Numbered from the stretch's first letter, positions 18,795 through 29,156 are shown. The stretch is DNA of 64,000 nt from Cyclobacterium sp. (GCF_014762705.1 NZ_JABURL010000036.1:56625-120624); one strand, 5' to 3'. The notes: a model not told the origin generated them from the sequence alone. Made by a program: numbers and translations.

Positions 18795-19733
18795 TCATAC
18801 CTTTCCTAATTCTTTGGGATTGAGGATTGAAAAATCAAAAAATGACATATCCAGCAATTGTTTCTTTAATTCTTCTTGTTTTACAGGGTCCAAAGAATTA
18901 ACCGGAGCCCTAAAATTACCGCAATCTATTCCACAAAGTTTCAAAATAGCCTTTCCTGCTGCAGGTCCGCCAAATTTTCCATATAAGTGAATGAAGTCAA
19001 TGGATTTTTCCTGCAAGCTCAGCGCCCTTTGCCTATTTCCGGATGCAAAAGCTTTCATTATTTCCAGGTACAGTGGGGATGCGAAATTATAGGTGCTACC
19101 TACTGCTCCCTTTGCTCCCATGGCCAGTCCAGCCAAAAAGGTTTCATCCCATCCCCAAAGTACATCATATTTCCGGTTTTTGAATCGCAAACACTGGTTA
19201 AACTCCATGAGGTTATGGTGGGTATATTTGATGCCTGCAAAATTGGGGATTTTATCTGCAACACTTTCCAGCAATCCAATCATGGGGAGCTCCACTTTGG
19301 TAAGCAAGGGAATGTGGTAGAAGTAAAATGGCAATCCGTGTGAAGCAGCAGCTATGGGCTGCATGTAGTCCACCAATTGCTCCACATTTCCGGGTCTGAA
19401 ATAATAAGGAGCCGTGACAGCTACTCCATATAAGCCCAACCTTGCTGCATGTTGCCCCAGTTTTATGGATTCATTTTGATTGCTTCCCCCCAGCATGGCA
19501 ATGACTTTGAACCCCTCATTTTGCTCCTTCACCCAGGCTTCCATCAATACCTGTTTTTCTTCCAGACTTAGTGAAGCCCCCTCCCCGGTAGTTCCATTGA
19601 TAAAAACACCATTGACTCCATTGGCTTTCAGGGAACTGGCATAGGAAGAAACGATCGACAGGTTGACTTCACCTTGCTCATCGTATGGCGCAAATGTGGC
19701 AGCAATTAATCCTTCAATTTTATTAATCTTCAT
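18795..19733 (-). CDS. nanA: N-acetylneuraminate lyase
   Basis: A 312-residue class I aldolase of the DHDPS/NAL family that cleaves Neu5Ac into ManNAc and pyruvate in the cytoplasm. Visible family residues are the GTTGEG loop near 47-52, the catalytic Tyr139 in the FYFYHIP segment, and the Schiff-base Lys169 in GIKYTH. I placed the start at the ATG at 19733 (MKINKIEG). An upstream ATG at 19769 would add 12 residues not expected in the family. The neighbouring sialidase, mutarotase and symporter favour NAL over dihydrodipicolinate synthase. It follows susD by 54 bp and ends 1 nt before the transporter start. Confidence 0.9.
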   Translation of the reverse strand: MKINKIEGLIAATFAPYDEQGEVNLSIVSSYASSLKANGVNGVFINGTTGEGASLSLEEKQVLMEAWVKEQNEGFKVIAMLGGSNQNESIKLGQHAARLGLYGVAVTAPYYFRPGNVEQLVDYMQPIAAASHGLPFYFYHIPLLTKVELPMIGLLESVADKIPNFAGIKYTHHNLMEFNQCLRFKNRKYDVLWGWDETFLAGLAMGAKGAVGSTYNFASPLYLEIMKAFASGNRQRALSLQEKSIDFIHLYGKFGGPAAGKAILKLCGIDCGNFRAPVNSLDPVKQEELKKQLLDMSFFDFSILNPKELGKV

Positions 19734-19787
19734 AATAGCTTTTTTTAAATGGGGCCATGGCCTATCCATGACCCCAATAAGTTTCCA

Positions 19788-21284
19788 TTAATTCCCGTAA
19801 CCAGGATTTTGCTCAATTTTAGAATTTAAACTAATGGTTCCCAGAGAAATCGGCCATAGCAAAAGGTGGCGCTCATTACTTCTGTTTTGTAAAGAGGGTA
19901 CCCGTTCAAATGCCTTGTCAAACCTCACCAAATCAAACCAACGTTTACCTTCAAAGGCCAGCTCCAGCATTCTTTCCTGAAGGATGGCCTCGTCATTGGC
20001 TTCCTGCCCCGAATCGCTGTATTCAAAAGCTGAAAACTGATCCCCATAGGCCCGCTGCCTTATCTGGTTGATTTCAGCCGAAGGATCCTGACCCAGCGCA
20101 TTTTTAGCTTCAGCCGTTAATAACAATACTTCTGCATAGCGGTAAATGACTATATCATCAATAAACCTTCTACCGGAGGGATCCACAAATCCCCGGTATT
20201 TGCGGACCACGGAGGCATAATGTTCTTCCACTCCATCCCCGGAATTTAGAAATATTGAAACAAAACTGGCATCTTTTCTTTGGTCATTCTCCTCAAAAGC
20301 TTCCCTGAGTAGCAGAGACGGGGCCCAGCGGTTCAAGCCTCCACCTGCACCAATTGTTTCCCTGATATCATCCGGGGTTCCGGAAGGAATCTGGTCATCC
20401 CTGATGTAAAGTTCATTGTTGTAATTGGTCCCGCTTTCCAGGTCCAGAAACCTGACAGCAAACAATACTTCCTGATTGCCTTTCTGATCATAGCGGAAAA
20501 TATCATCATAATTTTCCATTAGGCCAAGTTCTGACATTCCTGCCACCTCATTAAGTGCCGAAAGCGCCGTTTGAAAATCCGCTGCTCCTCCATCGCGTAC
20601 CTTTCCAGTCCACAGGTACACATCTCCCTTTAAGGTATTTACGGCCGGTGCCGACCAGACCGCCCGGCTCGATCCCATGATATCAGCGGGCAGAAGTTCC
20701 AGGGCCCTTTCAATATCGGATTTAATCTGGGCAAAAATCTCATCCAGTCCTGTTCTGGAACGGAAGGTACTCTCCGCATCATACCCTTCAGTAGGTTCGG
20801 TTACCAGGGGCACCGCTCCCCAGGTTTTGGCCATGGTGAAATAAAGAAAAGCCCTCATGGCATAAGCCTCTCCAAGCATCCTGTTTTTATCCTGTTCTCT
20901 CGTGAATGCTATGTCCGGAACATATTTAATGATCAAATTGGCATCATGGATTACCGTGTATAACCTCAACCAGTTTGGGCCTGCAAAATTGGGGTCTATT
21001 GAATTCTCAAAATACCTTTCCCTACCCTCAGATGCCTGCAAACCATAACTGAGTGTTTCAGACCTTGCTTCACCTAAAACAAAAAGGTTATAGGCTGCCT
21101 GGTCCCGAAAACGTACGTACATGCCCTGTAAAGCTCCATTGGCATTGTCTTCATTTACCCAAAATCCGGCTGTTGTAATCGTACTCACCGGTTCCAGTTC
21201 CAGGTAATCTGTACAGGAGGAGCCCAATAGTACCGCTCCTGCAATAAGTCCCCTGAATATATATTTGTTAATGCTATTTTTCAT
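19788..21284 (-). CDS. SusD/RagB-family outer-membrane glycan-binding lipoprotein
   Basis: A 498-residue SusD-like lipoprotein. The signal ends at GSSC with lipidated Cys24, followed by TDYLELEP, the usual start of mature SusD proteins. The N-terminal helical repeats and the C-terminal RagB/SusD domain (MLELAFEGKRWFDLVRFDKA) are both recognisable and the length is normal. It would sit on the cell surface, cap the SusC channel and bind the sialylated oligosaccharide or free sialic acid. It lies 94 bp downstream of susC. Confidence 0.93.
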   Translation of the reverse strand: MKNSINKYIFRGLIAGAVLLGSSCTDYLELEPVSTITTAGFWVNEDNANGALQGMYVRFRDQAAYNLFVLGEARSETLSYGLQASEGRERYFENSIDPNFAGPNWLRLYTVIHDANLIIKYVPDIAFTREQDKNRMLGEAYAMRAFLYFTMAKTWGAVPLVTEPTEGYDAESTFRSRTGLDEIFAQIKSDIERALELLPADIMGSSRAVWSAPAVNTLKGDVYLWTGKVRDGGAADFQTALSALNEVAGMSELGLMENYDDIFRYDQKGNQEVLFAVRFLDLESGTNYNNELYIRDDQIPSGTPDDIRETIGAGGGLNRWAPSLLLREAFEENDQRKDASFVSIFLNSGDGVEEHYASVVRKYRGFVDPSGRRFIDDIVIYRYAEVLLLTAEAKNALGQDPSAEINQIRQRAYGDQFSAFEYSDSGQEANDEAILQERMLELAFEGKRWFDLVRFDKAFERVPSLQNRSNERHLLLWPISLGTISLNSKIEQNPGYGN

Positions 21285-21378
21285 TTTTTTTGTGATTTAT
21301 GATTATGCTTTTATTCCTACGGACATCAAAATTCCCATTACCATATTGTTTTGGTAGATTTTCAAAGTCTGTTAGAAA

Positions 21379-24300
21379 TTAAAAATTGACATTGATCCCC
21401 AGCATAAAACTCCGGGGAATGGGATATCTCCCGGAATCAGTACCACCGACTTCAGGATTTAAACCGGTATAGCCTGTAAAGTAGTAAAGATTAGACCCGG
21501 TAAAGTAGGTCCTGACATTTCCTACCTTGACGGCATCCGTCCATTTGCTGGGAAAGGTGTAACTCAGCGTAACCTCCCTCAATGCCAGATAATCTCCCTT
21601 TTCATGAAAAAATGTACTTCCCCTAAAGGAATTGTTCTGGGCCAGTTGATCTGCCCAGTAATACCTGGGAAATGGAGTCACATCTCCCTGTTCCTGCCAG
21701 GAACGGGTTGTTTCCTGCAAAATACCGATATCACCCTGGTATTGCCCATTGAATCTGGCCCTGCTTTCGTGGTAAATGGTATGCCCCAGAGCAAAATCGG
21801 TCCTGATATTCAGGGAAAGGTTCTTGTAAGTAATCCTATTGGTAAAACCACCAGTCCATTTTGGGAAGATATTTCCGGCCACCACCCTGTCTCTGCTGTC
21901 TATGGTGTCGTTCTGGTCCAGATCCTGCCATTGCACATCTCCACCAAATTTGGTTTTATCATTTCCCGGAACCAAAACATCATAAGGTCCCTCCAAAGCT
22001 GCTTCATCAGTGGGGTAAACACCCTCATAAGCGTAGGCAAAAAGGTCTCCCATCATCTGCCCTTCCTGCAATCCGCCTTTCCAGGTGTACATACCCAGGA
22101 CCGGATCGTAGACCAATACACCTCCAATTCTGTTGTTTTCATTGTCATTTTCCGGCAGGCTGACAATGGTATTGATATTATAAGTGGCATTAAAGGAGAG
22201 GTCCCAGGCGAAGTTTCCCTTTTGCATCATGGTAGCCCCTACCTCCAATTCAACTCCCTCATTTTGCAATGCTCCCAAATTGGTAAGGATACTGGAAAAT
22301 CCGGTCGATTGCGGCAATTCAAGATTGGTCAAAAGATTGTCGGTTACCCTGTTGTAATAATCCGCAATCACCGAAACTTTATCATTAAATAAGCCAATAT
22401 CCAGACCAATGTCAAAGGTGGCAGATCTTTCCCATTGCAAATCCTGATTGGCCATGCGGTTATTTTGTATGGCTGCCACATCATTGTAACGGGATCCTAC
22501 AGCATAAAGCCCTTGTGCATGAAAATCGGATAAGTTTCCAATGTTCCCATTTACCCCATAACTGGCCCTTAATTTCAATGCGGAAACCTTATTGGAAATG
22601 CCGGACCAGAAATCTTCCTTGTGCAAATTCCATCCTGCGGATACACCCGGAAAGACCCCCCAATAATTGTTGTTACCTAAATTGGAAGCTCCATCGTACC
22701 TGGCTGATGCAGAAAAAAGATATTTTTGATCATAATCATAAGTGACCCTACCAAAATAGCCCAAAATCCTGAGCTGTGTATGAGAGCTGCTTACATCCCT
22801 GGGCTCTGCTGAGGCATTCAAGGTAGGGATCAAATCGGAAGCAGCACCCCTTCCTGAACCACTGGCTGCATAACTTTGCCGGTCAAAATAGGAGATGCCC
22901 GCTTTTGCCTGAAAATTATGGAAGTCTATGCTTTTTCTGTAGGTAAAAACCCCATCAAACTGCTTCTGCCAGAAAACGGAATTGGAGGCGAAAGCATCCC
23001 TTGAATCAATAAATTGAGTGGGGCCATTAAAAAATGCCTTTTGAAAGGAATTATTGGTACCATGCACAAAATAGAGTGAACCCATAGGCTCAAAAGTCAG
23101 ATCCGGTAAAATTTCATAATTGGCTCCACCGGATAGGGTCACCCTTGTGGTAGCGTTTAAAGCTTCGCTTTGATTGAGGTGATAGACCGGATTACCCATG
23201 CTCTTGTTTTGTCCCGGAGCCAGGCTGCCATCTTCAAACCGGAATTTGGTGGTGGGAGGCAAACCCAAAGCCCGTTGAAAAATCTGGTTTTCACTAAAGA
23301 CCGTGTTGTTGGATGAGTTGGTGAAATTCAACCTGCCATAAACGTCAAGTTTCTGGTTGACATTGACATCTCCATTCATTCTCACGGTAAATCTTTTATA
23401 GTCCGTATTGATGGCCACTCCCTCATTATTGAGGTAGCCTACTCCCATGTCAAACCTTGCTTTTTCAGCCCCCCCTGAAACGGAAACATAATGGTTTTGG
23501 GTCAGGGCCTGCCGAAAGAGGATGTCCTGCCAGTTTACCTCATCAAAGATGATGGTCTGACCTGGATCTGCCGGGTCAGGCATGGATTGCCATCCCTCAT
23601 TCAATTTGTATTCATTTTCCGCACTAAGGTATTGAGGGGTAAATGCAGTATTGTTGGACAGGTCATTTCCGATTCCAAATCCGGATGGTTGGTTGAGCCT
23701 GAACAACTGATTGGATGATTTTCCTCCTGTTGCCAGAATACCGGTTCTGTTGAAATAGATGTAATCTCTTGCTGATCCCATATCATACTGGTTCCATTGC
23801 TCGGAGAGACTTGCATTGTACCGGTAAGTCACGGAAGTCTTCCCAACCTTACCTGTCTTGGTCGTAATGATTACAACCCCATTTGATCCCCTTGCTCCAT
23901 ATATGGCGGTAGCTGCTGCATCCTTTAGCACCTGGAAAGAAGCGATATCATCCTGATTGACGTCATTCATGTTGTTCCGGATCACCCCGTCAATGATATA
24001 GAGGGGCTGGGCTCCGTCCGGATCATTGATGGATGTTCCTCCCCTGACAATTACCCTGGGTGCCACGCCTGGTTGCCCGGATGTAGTTTGTACCCTCACT
24101 CCCGAAACCGTTCCCTGCAAAGCCGAAGCTGCATTGGCAAAAGGTATGTTGTCCAGCACCCTTTGATCCAGTTTGGAAACAGAAGAGGTAAGGGTTTCCC
24201 TCGATTGTTCCCCATATCCAATGACCAGCACTTCATCCAAACCCTGAGATTCGGCCGAAAGACCGATATTGATCACAGATTGGTTTTCTACAAGGACTTC

Positions 24301-24552
24301 CCTGGAGGCATACCCGATAAAACTATACCTGAGTCTTTGTCCACTTTCAACTGTAAGGCTATATTGCCCGTCCAGATCTGTAGCCGTACCAGTAGCGGTA
24401 CCCAATACCAATACGGTAACCCCGGGAAGCTTTTCACCTGTTTCCTCATCTGTCACCGTGCCTGTAATTTCTCTTTCCTGGGCCAAAACCCAACCTGCAT
24501 GGAGGCAGCAGAAAAACAGGAAGATAACCATTTTAGAGTTAAAATTTTCCAT
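21379..24552 (-). CDS. SusC/RagA-family TonB-linked outer-membrane transporter
   Basis: A 1057-residue TonB-dependent transporter with a signal peptide (ending near VLAQ, residue 24), an N-terminal carboxypeptidase-regulatory-like domain (about 28-110), a plug with the SusC-type region (VSGVRVQTTSGQPG, PLYIIDGV, AIYGARGSNGVVIITTK) and a long beta-barrel ending in an aromatic residue (VNF). With SusD it moves glycan products across the outer membrane using TonB energy. It is the first gene of the sialic acid operon and is divergent from the regulator gene 24816-29060. Several long open frames on the other strand here are shadows. Confidence 0.95.
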   Translation of the reverse strand: MENFNSKMVIFLFFCCLHAGWVLAQEREITGTVTDEETGEKLPGVTVLVLGTATGTATDLDGQYSLTVESGQRLRYSFIGYASREVLVENQSVINIGLSAESQGLDEVLVIGYGEQSRETLTSSVSKLDQRVLDNIPFANAASALQGTVSGVRVQTTSGQPGVAPRVIVRGGTSINDPDGAQPLYIIDGVIRNNMNDVNQDDIASFQVLKDAAATAIYGARGSNGVVIITTKTGKVGKTSVTYRYNASLSEQWNQYDMGSARDYIYFNRTGILATGGKSSNQLFRLNQPSGFGIGNDLSNNTAFTPQYLSAENEYKLNEGWQSMPDPADPGQTIIFDEVNWQDILFRQALTQNHYVSVSGGAEKARFDMGVGYLNNEGVAINTDYKRFTVRMNGDVNVNQKLDVYGRLNFTNSSNNTVFSENQIFQRALGLPPTTKFRFEDGSLAPGQNKSMGNPVYHLNQSEALNATTRVTLSGGANYEILPDLTFEPMGSLYFVHGTNNSFQKAFFNGPTQFIDSRDAFASNSVFWQKQFDGVFTYRKSIDFHNFQAKAGISYFDRQSYAASGSGRGAASDLIPTLNASAEPRDVSSSHTQLRILGYFGRVTYDYDQKYLFSASARYDGASNLGNNNYWGVFPGVSAGWNLHKEDFWSGISNKVSALKLRASYGVNGNIGNLSDFHAQGLYAVGSRYNDVAAIQNNRMANQDLQWERSATFDIGLDIGLFNDKVSVIADYYNRVTDNLLTNLELPQSTGFSSILTNLGALQNEGVELEVGATMMQKGNFAWDLSFNATYNINTIVSLPENDNENNRIGGVLVYDPVLGMYTWKGGLQEGQMMGDLFAYAYEGVYPTDEAALEGPYDVLVPGNDKTKFGGDVQWQDLDQNDTIDSRDRVVAGNIFPKWTGGFTNRITYKNLSLNIRTDFALGHTIYHESRARFNGQYQGDIGILQETTRSWQEQGDVTPFPRYYWADQLAQNNSFRGSTFFHEKGDYLALREVTLSYTFPSKWTDAVKVGNVRTYFTGSNLYYFTGYTGLNPEVGGTDSGRYPIPRSFMLGINVNF

Positions 24553-24687
24553 CTTATTTTGTTTTACTTATGAATAGGATTACCCTGAAAATACCCGAAT
24601 CAGGGAGACCAAATCAGCCTGCGACAAATCTAGGCTAGCAGCGGAAAATGAATGGTAAGGGAAAGTACTGAATGCTGGCAGGTATCA

Positions 24688-24759
24688 TCCGGGTAAGACT
24701 TCATTCGTCCGGAAAAGGGTAAGCTATTGTCCGGATTTAAATTAAAACATGAATTCCGG
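24688..24759. promoter_or_regulatory. Four phased TCCGG repeats in the susC-regulator intergenic region
   Basis: The pentamer TCCGG occurs in one orientation at 24688, 24708, 24730 and 24755, spacings 20, 22 and 25 bp. The second and third copies share a longer core (GTCCGGA, preceded by ATT in different registers). Direct repeats spaced by about two helical turns are what an AraC-type hybrid regulator would bind. Assignment to the adjacent regulator is inference. Confidence 0.4.
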
Positions 24760-24781
24760 TATGTTTACAACCGCCAATGAT

Positions 24782-24789
24782 TAATTTTG
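24782..24789 (+). promoter_or_regulatory. Bacteroidota -7 element before the hybrid regulator
   Basis: TAATTTTG matches the consensus TAnnTTTG exactly, 26 bp before the TTG start at 24816. The expected TTTG element about 18-20 bp upstream is only weakly matched (TTTA at 24764). Confidence 0.4.
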
Positions 24790-24815
24790 AATGTTGAAAT
24801 AAATGACTTGAGACC

Positions 24816-27800
24816 TTGTCCTCAACATTCAAATACCTGTGCCTGAGTAGCTGTATTATTTTTGTACCCATCTGTCTTTTGATGGGACAGGAGCCATTCA
24901 GTGCCTACCGTTTCCAGCACTACACAAGCCTGGACGGTTTACCACAAAATTCAGTTTTGGCCATATTGCAAGATGATTCCGGTTACTTATGGCTGGGCAC
25001 AGACGATGGACTGGCGAGGTTTGACGGGTATCAATTCAAAGCATACAAACATGACCCTGATGATTCCCTAACCATCAGCAACAATGTCATCAGAACACTA
25101 TTACAGGATCAGAATGGAATGATTTGGATTGGAACGGAGGGAGGTGGAATGAACGTGTTTCATCCTAAAACCGAGAAATTCTTAAGGTTAAATGCCTTTA
25201 ACCACCGTATTCCGGTTATTCCGGGAAAAAAAATCTCCAGCACAATTCTGGACTCCAAGGGCAATATATGGATTGGCACCCAGACTGAGGGAATTTTTAA
25301 GGTGTCCGGCCTGCAAGGATTATCAGACAAGGAAAATCTGGAAGATTATTCCAGGCAATTGGATATTGACCATTTCCATAGCAATAACTCAGGCCTTGAA
25401 GATGACAAAATATGGACAATCTATGAAGATAAACAAGGCAGCATTTGGGTTGGCACCTTTGAAAAAGGCGCTTACAAGATAACTGAATCAGGAATCAAAA
25501 AGTTATCGTCCTCCCTATTTCCCCCAAACCAATCTGTAAAGGCTTTCTTTGAGCATAAAAACGGGGACTTTTGGATCGGCACGGAGAAAGGGGGGCTTTT
25601 TAAACGAGCTGCAGGAAACAACCAATTCTTACCCTTTCAGGCGTATGATGTAGAATCCCTTAGTTTATCAGGTCCCTTGAACATTACCCAGATCAGAAGT
25701 GATCTACAGGGCAATATCTGGATAGGTACATTGGGCAATGGACTGATTCTTTACGGGAAAAATCAAAACAAATGGCAACATTATAAGGATGACCCCACCG
25801 ATCCATACAGTCTCAATGGCAACTCCGTATATTCCATTTTTCAGGACCGGAACCAGAACATCTGGCTGGGCATGTACTCCGGGGAGGGGTTGAATAAAAC
25901 CAATTCAAAACACCAGCAATTTGACCACATCCGCTTTCATCCTGACAAAGAAAAGGGGCTTTCGGGGAAAATGGTAAAGGCTATCTATGAAGACCCTTCG
26001 GGGAATTTATGGGTTGGCTTATTCAATGACGGTCTAAACCTGCTGGCCAAAGGAGCAACAAAATTCGATTATTTAAATTCCTCCCAGGGACAAGGCCTGA
26101 AAAACGACAATGTCCAATACATTTATCAAACCAGGGATGAATCCATTTGGATTGGGACTGATGGAGGTGGCTTATATTTGTTCGACCAGGAAACCCGTTC
26201 CTTTACCGTTTTCCCTAATTTGAGCAATGATCCCAAACGGAATAGAATAACCGAAATATGGTCTATTGCTGAGGACAATGATGGCCGGTTATGGATTGGT
26301 GCTGCCAATGGTGGGGGCTTGAATCAATTTGACAGGTCAACAAAAACGTTTAAAAGCATTCCACATGAGCCGGGCAATACCCAAACACCAAGTTTTGATG
26401 ATATCCGAACGCTATATGTGGACAGCAAGGAAAATTTATGGATAGGCACCTATGGGGGTGGGCTAAATAAAATGGACTTGAAAACAGGAGCATTTACCTA
26501 TTACAAAAATGATCCAGACGGCCCGGGTAGCATCAGTCATGATATCATTACCTGTTTGATGGAGGACAAACAAGGTTATTTCTGGATAGGAACTTTCGGC
26601 GGCGGACTAAACAGGCTAAACCCCATAGATGGAAGTTTCAAAATTTACCGGGAAAAAGATGGTTTGCCAAGTGATGTGATCAAAGCCGTGCTTGAAGATG
26701 ACCGGGGCCAATTGTGGATCAGTTCGGTCCGGGGGCTTTCAATATTCAATAAAGAAACCGAAAAATTCAAAAACTATACCCAGGAAGATGGGCTCCAATC
26801 CAATGAATTTAATTTAGGGGCAGCTTTCAGGGCTTCAGATGGCAAAATGTATTTTGGAGGCACCAATGGGTTCAACATGTTTTATCCCGAAACCATCAAG
26901 CCATTACCTGCTCCCAATCGTCCGATGATCACCAAATTAAAGGTGTTGAATCAGGAAGTTTTGCCAGGGAAATTGATTTTGGATCGTGAAATTCTGGAAC
27001 AAAATATCAGCTACACGGAAGAGGTAGTACTCGATTACCAACACAACAGTTTTGAATTTGAATTCAGTGCATTGGAATATTCTGGGCAGGATAAACTCAT
27101 GTTTGCCTACCGGCTAAACGGAATTGATGAAGATTGGATTGTGACGGACAGCAAAAGAAGATTTGCCCCATACGCCAATCTGAAACCCGGCGAATACCTG
27201 TGGGAACTCAAATCCTATTGGGAAGAAAGTGCCGAACAATCATCCGTACGTAGGTTAAAACTGATCGTATTGCCCCCCTGGTACCTCAGCCATTGGGCTT
27301 ATCTCTGCTATGGACTTTTATTGGTCTTGCTGGGCTACATGTTCAAAAAAATCGTCAGTTGGCGGATCAAACTGCGAAATGATTTGAAATATGAAAGGCT
27401 GGAAAAACAAAAACAGGAGGAAATTAGCCAGTTGAAAATGCGGTTTTTCACCAATATTTCCCATGAGCTCAGAACCCCCTTGATGCTGATAAAAGCGCCA
27501 CTGGAACGCTTAAAAAAAGATCAGGGCTTACCGGAGGCAGCCAGAAATCAATTGGTCTCCATTCATAACAATGCCCTTAGGCTATTGAAACTAATCAACC
27601 AATTGCTGGATTTCAGAAAGCAGGAAACAGGCCACCTGCAGCTTGCTGTAAAACAGGTGGATATCAAGGAGTTTTTGCGGGACATTTACCAATCCTTTGA
27701 AGCCATGGCCACCCAGAAAAACATTGACTTTTCGCTTTTTATGGACAGTGATCTTCCCAGGGAGCAATGGATTGATCCTGAGCAAATGGAAAAAGTTTTT

Positions 27801-29060
27801 TACAATATCATTTATAATGCCTTTAAATTCACTCCAGACGGGGGTAAAATTGCTGTTCGTTTATTGGCCTGTACATTAAAAAGCAAGGAAACCAATGTAC
27901 CGGGTTTTCAAATTGAGGTAGAGGACAATGGTCCGGGCATCGAGCCTGAATACCAGCCATTGATTTTTGACCGGTTTTACCAGATAAAAGAAGAAAATTC
28001 TTTTGGGAAAGTGGGCACTGGCATCGGGTTGGCATTGTCCAAGAACCTGGTCAATTTTCACAAGGGAATAATTGAGGTTTACAGCAAACCCCATGTACAA
28101 ACAGTCTTTACAGTCAAGCTTAGGTCCGGGTTTGAGCATTATCAAAAACAAGAATTGATCCCCAACAATTCTGCAGCAAAGGCAGCTGCAAACAAAGACC
28201 ATGAAATGCTGATTTTGGCGAACAGCGGTAAGTCCGAAAAAATAAAAAAAGGCAGTGGGGCAGCAAAGCTTGCAAAGCAGGATAAAAAGGTACTTGTAGT
28301 AGAAGACAACCCCGAGCTTTTAACCCTTTTAAGTGAAAGTTTGGCAGAAAAATTTTCTGTCCTTACGGCCATGAATGGAAAAGAAGGCCTGGAAAGTATC
28401 AGCACGCATCATCCGGATTTGATCTTGTCGGATGTGATGATGCCGGAAATGGATGGGATTGAGTTTTGCGCAAGGATAAAAAATGATGTAAAAAGCAGCC
28501 ACATCCCGGTTTTACTGTTGACAGCAAAAAGCTCCCATATACATCAACTGGAAGGATACGAATCCGGAGCAGATGATTACATTACCAAACCTTTCCCCCT
28601 GGACCTGCTTCAGGCAAAAATTGAAAACCTGCTGGAAAGCAGAAACAAATTCCAGTTGCAATTCAAGCAAACGCTGGATTTAAGTCCTGAGAAAATAAAA
28701 ATCAGTTCTACTGATGAAAAAATCCTAACTTCAGCCATAGCCATTATAGAAAATCACATGGATGATCCGCAATTCAATATCCAAAATCTGGTGAAGGAAC
28801 TTGGTTTGAGCCGAACGCTTGTATTCGAAAAATTCAGGTCCTTGCTGGACCAAACACCCAATGAGTTTATCCAAATGATCCGGTTAAAAAGAGCTGCCCA
28901 ACTGCTTGTGGAGAGTGACTTGAAAATTTCAGAAATCGCCTATATGGTTGGATTTAACCGTCCCAAATATTTCAGTCAATGCTTTCAGAAACAATTTTCA
29001 AGCAACCCCAAAGCCTATCGGGAAAGGCAAAAAGCAATTCAGAACAAAAATACAGGATAA
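24816..29060 (+). CDS. Hybrid two-component system regulator of the sialic acid locus
   Basis: A 1414-residue one-protein signalling system. It has a signal peptide (1-23), about 14 two-component-regulator propeller repeats (recurrent IWIGT motifs, about 30-720) and a Y_Y_Y domain (about 770-835), both periplasmic. A membrane helix (about 840-860) leads to HisKA with His883 in FTNISHELRTPL, HATPase, a receiver with Asp1206 in LILSDVMMPEMDG, and a C-terminal AraC-type DNA-binding domain (about 1310-1414). Such proteins sense a released sugar and switch on the neighbouring susCD operon. The start is a TTG: a stop lies at 24804-24806 and the next Met would cut away the signal peptide. Confidence 0.93.
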   Translation: MSSTFKYLCLSSCIIFVPICLLMGQEPFSAYRFQHYTSLDGLPQNSVLAILQDDSGYLWLGTDDGLARFDGYQFKAYKHDPDDSLTISNNVIRTLLQDQNGMIWIGTEGGGMNVFHPKTEKFLRLNAFNHRIPVIPGKKISSTILDSKGNIWIGTQTEGIFKVSGLQGLSDKENLEDYSRQLDIDHFHSNNSGLEDDKIWTIYEDKQGSIWVGTFEKGAYKITESGIKKLSSSLFPPNQSVKAFFEHKNGDFWIGTEKGGLFKRAAGNNQFLPFQAYDVESLSLSGPLNITQIRSDLQGNIWIGTLGNGLILYGKNQNKWQHYKDDPTDPYSLNGNSVYSIFQDRNQNIWLGMYSGEGLNKTNSKHQQFDHIRFHPDKEKGLSGKMVKAIYEDPSGNLWVGLFNDGLNLLAKGATKFDYLNSSQGQGLKNDNVQYIYQTRDESIWIGTDGGGLYLFDQETRSFTVFPNLSNDPKRNRITEIWSIAEDNDGRLWIGAANGGGLNQFDRSTKTFKSIPHEPGNTQTPSFDDIRTLYVDSKENLWIGTYGGGLNKMDLKTGAFTYYKNDPDGPGSISHDIITCLMEDKQGYFWIGTFGGGLNRLNPIDGSFKIYREKDGLPSDVIKAVLEDDRGQLWISSVRGLSIFNKETEKFKNYTQEDGLQSNEFNLGAAFRASDGKMYFGGTNGFNMFYPETIKPLPAPNRPMITKLKVLNQEVLPGKLILDREILEQNISYTEEVVLDYQHNSFEFEFSALEYSGQDKLMFAYRLNGIDEDWIVTDSKRRFAPYANLKPGEYLWELKSYWEESAEQSSVRRLKLIVLPPWYLSHWAYLCYGLLLVLLGYMFKKIVSWRIKLRNDLKYERLEKQKQEEISQLKMRFFTNISHELRTPLMLIKAPLERLKKDQGLPEAARNQLVSIHNNALRLLKLINQLLDFRKQETGHLQLAVKQVDIKEFLRDIYQSFEAMATQKNIDFSLFMDSDLPREQWIDPEQMEKVFYNIIYNAFKFTPDGGKIAVRLLACTLKSKETNVPGFQIEVEDNGPGIEPEYQPLIFDRFYQIKEENSFGKVGTGIGLALSKNLVNFHKGIIEVYSKPHVQTVFTVKLRSGFEHYQKQELIPNNSAAKAAANKDHEMLILANSGKSEKIKKGSGAAKLAKQDKKVLVVEDNPELLTLLSESLAEKFSVLTAMNGKEGLESISTHHPDLILSDVMMPEMDGIEFCARIKNDVKSSHIPVLLLTAKSSHIHQLEGYESGADDYITKPFPLDLLQAKIENLLESRNKFQLQFKQTLDLSPEKIKISSTDEKILTSAIAIIENHMDDPQFNIQNLVKELGLSRTLVFEKFRSLLDQTPNEFIQMIRLKRAAQLLVESDLKISEIAYMVGFNRPKYFSQCFQKQFSSNPKAYRERQKAIQNKNTG

Positions 29061-29087
29061 GATGAATCGGTAATTTCCGGATAATTT

Positions 29088-29120
29088 AAAGCCATTTCCT
29101 GGTTTAGGAAATGGCTTTTT
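29088..29120 (+). terminator. Bidirectional terminator between converging genes
   Basis: A perfect 13-bp stem (29088-29100 with 29106-29118) and 5-nt loop, ending in TTTTT on the plus strand. It lies 27 bp after the hybrid regulator and 36 bp from the end of the opposing SDR gene. Confidence 0.85.
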
Positions 29121-29156
29121 GTCTCCTTTATGGAATTCAAAGGAAAATAGGTTTGG

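Noticed and set aside
21604..22392. A 262-codon open frame on the plus strand inside susC
   Set aside because: It lies wholly opposite the strongly supported SusC gene, has no domain, and is one of several antisense frames produced by the codon use of that gene.
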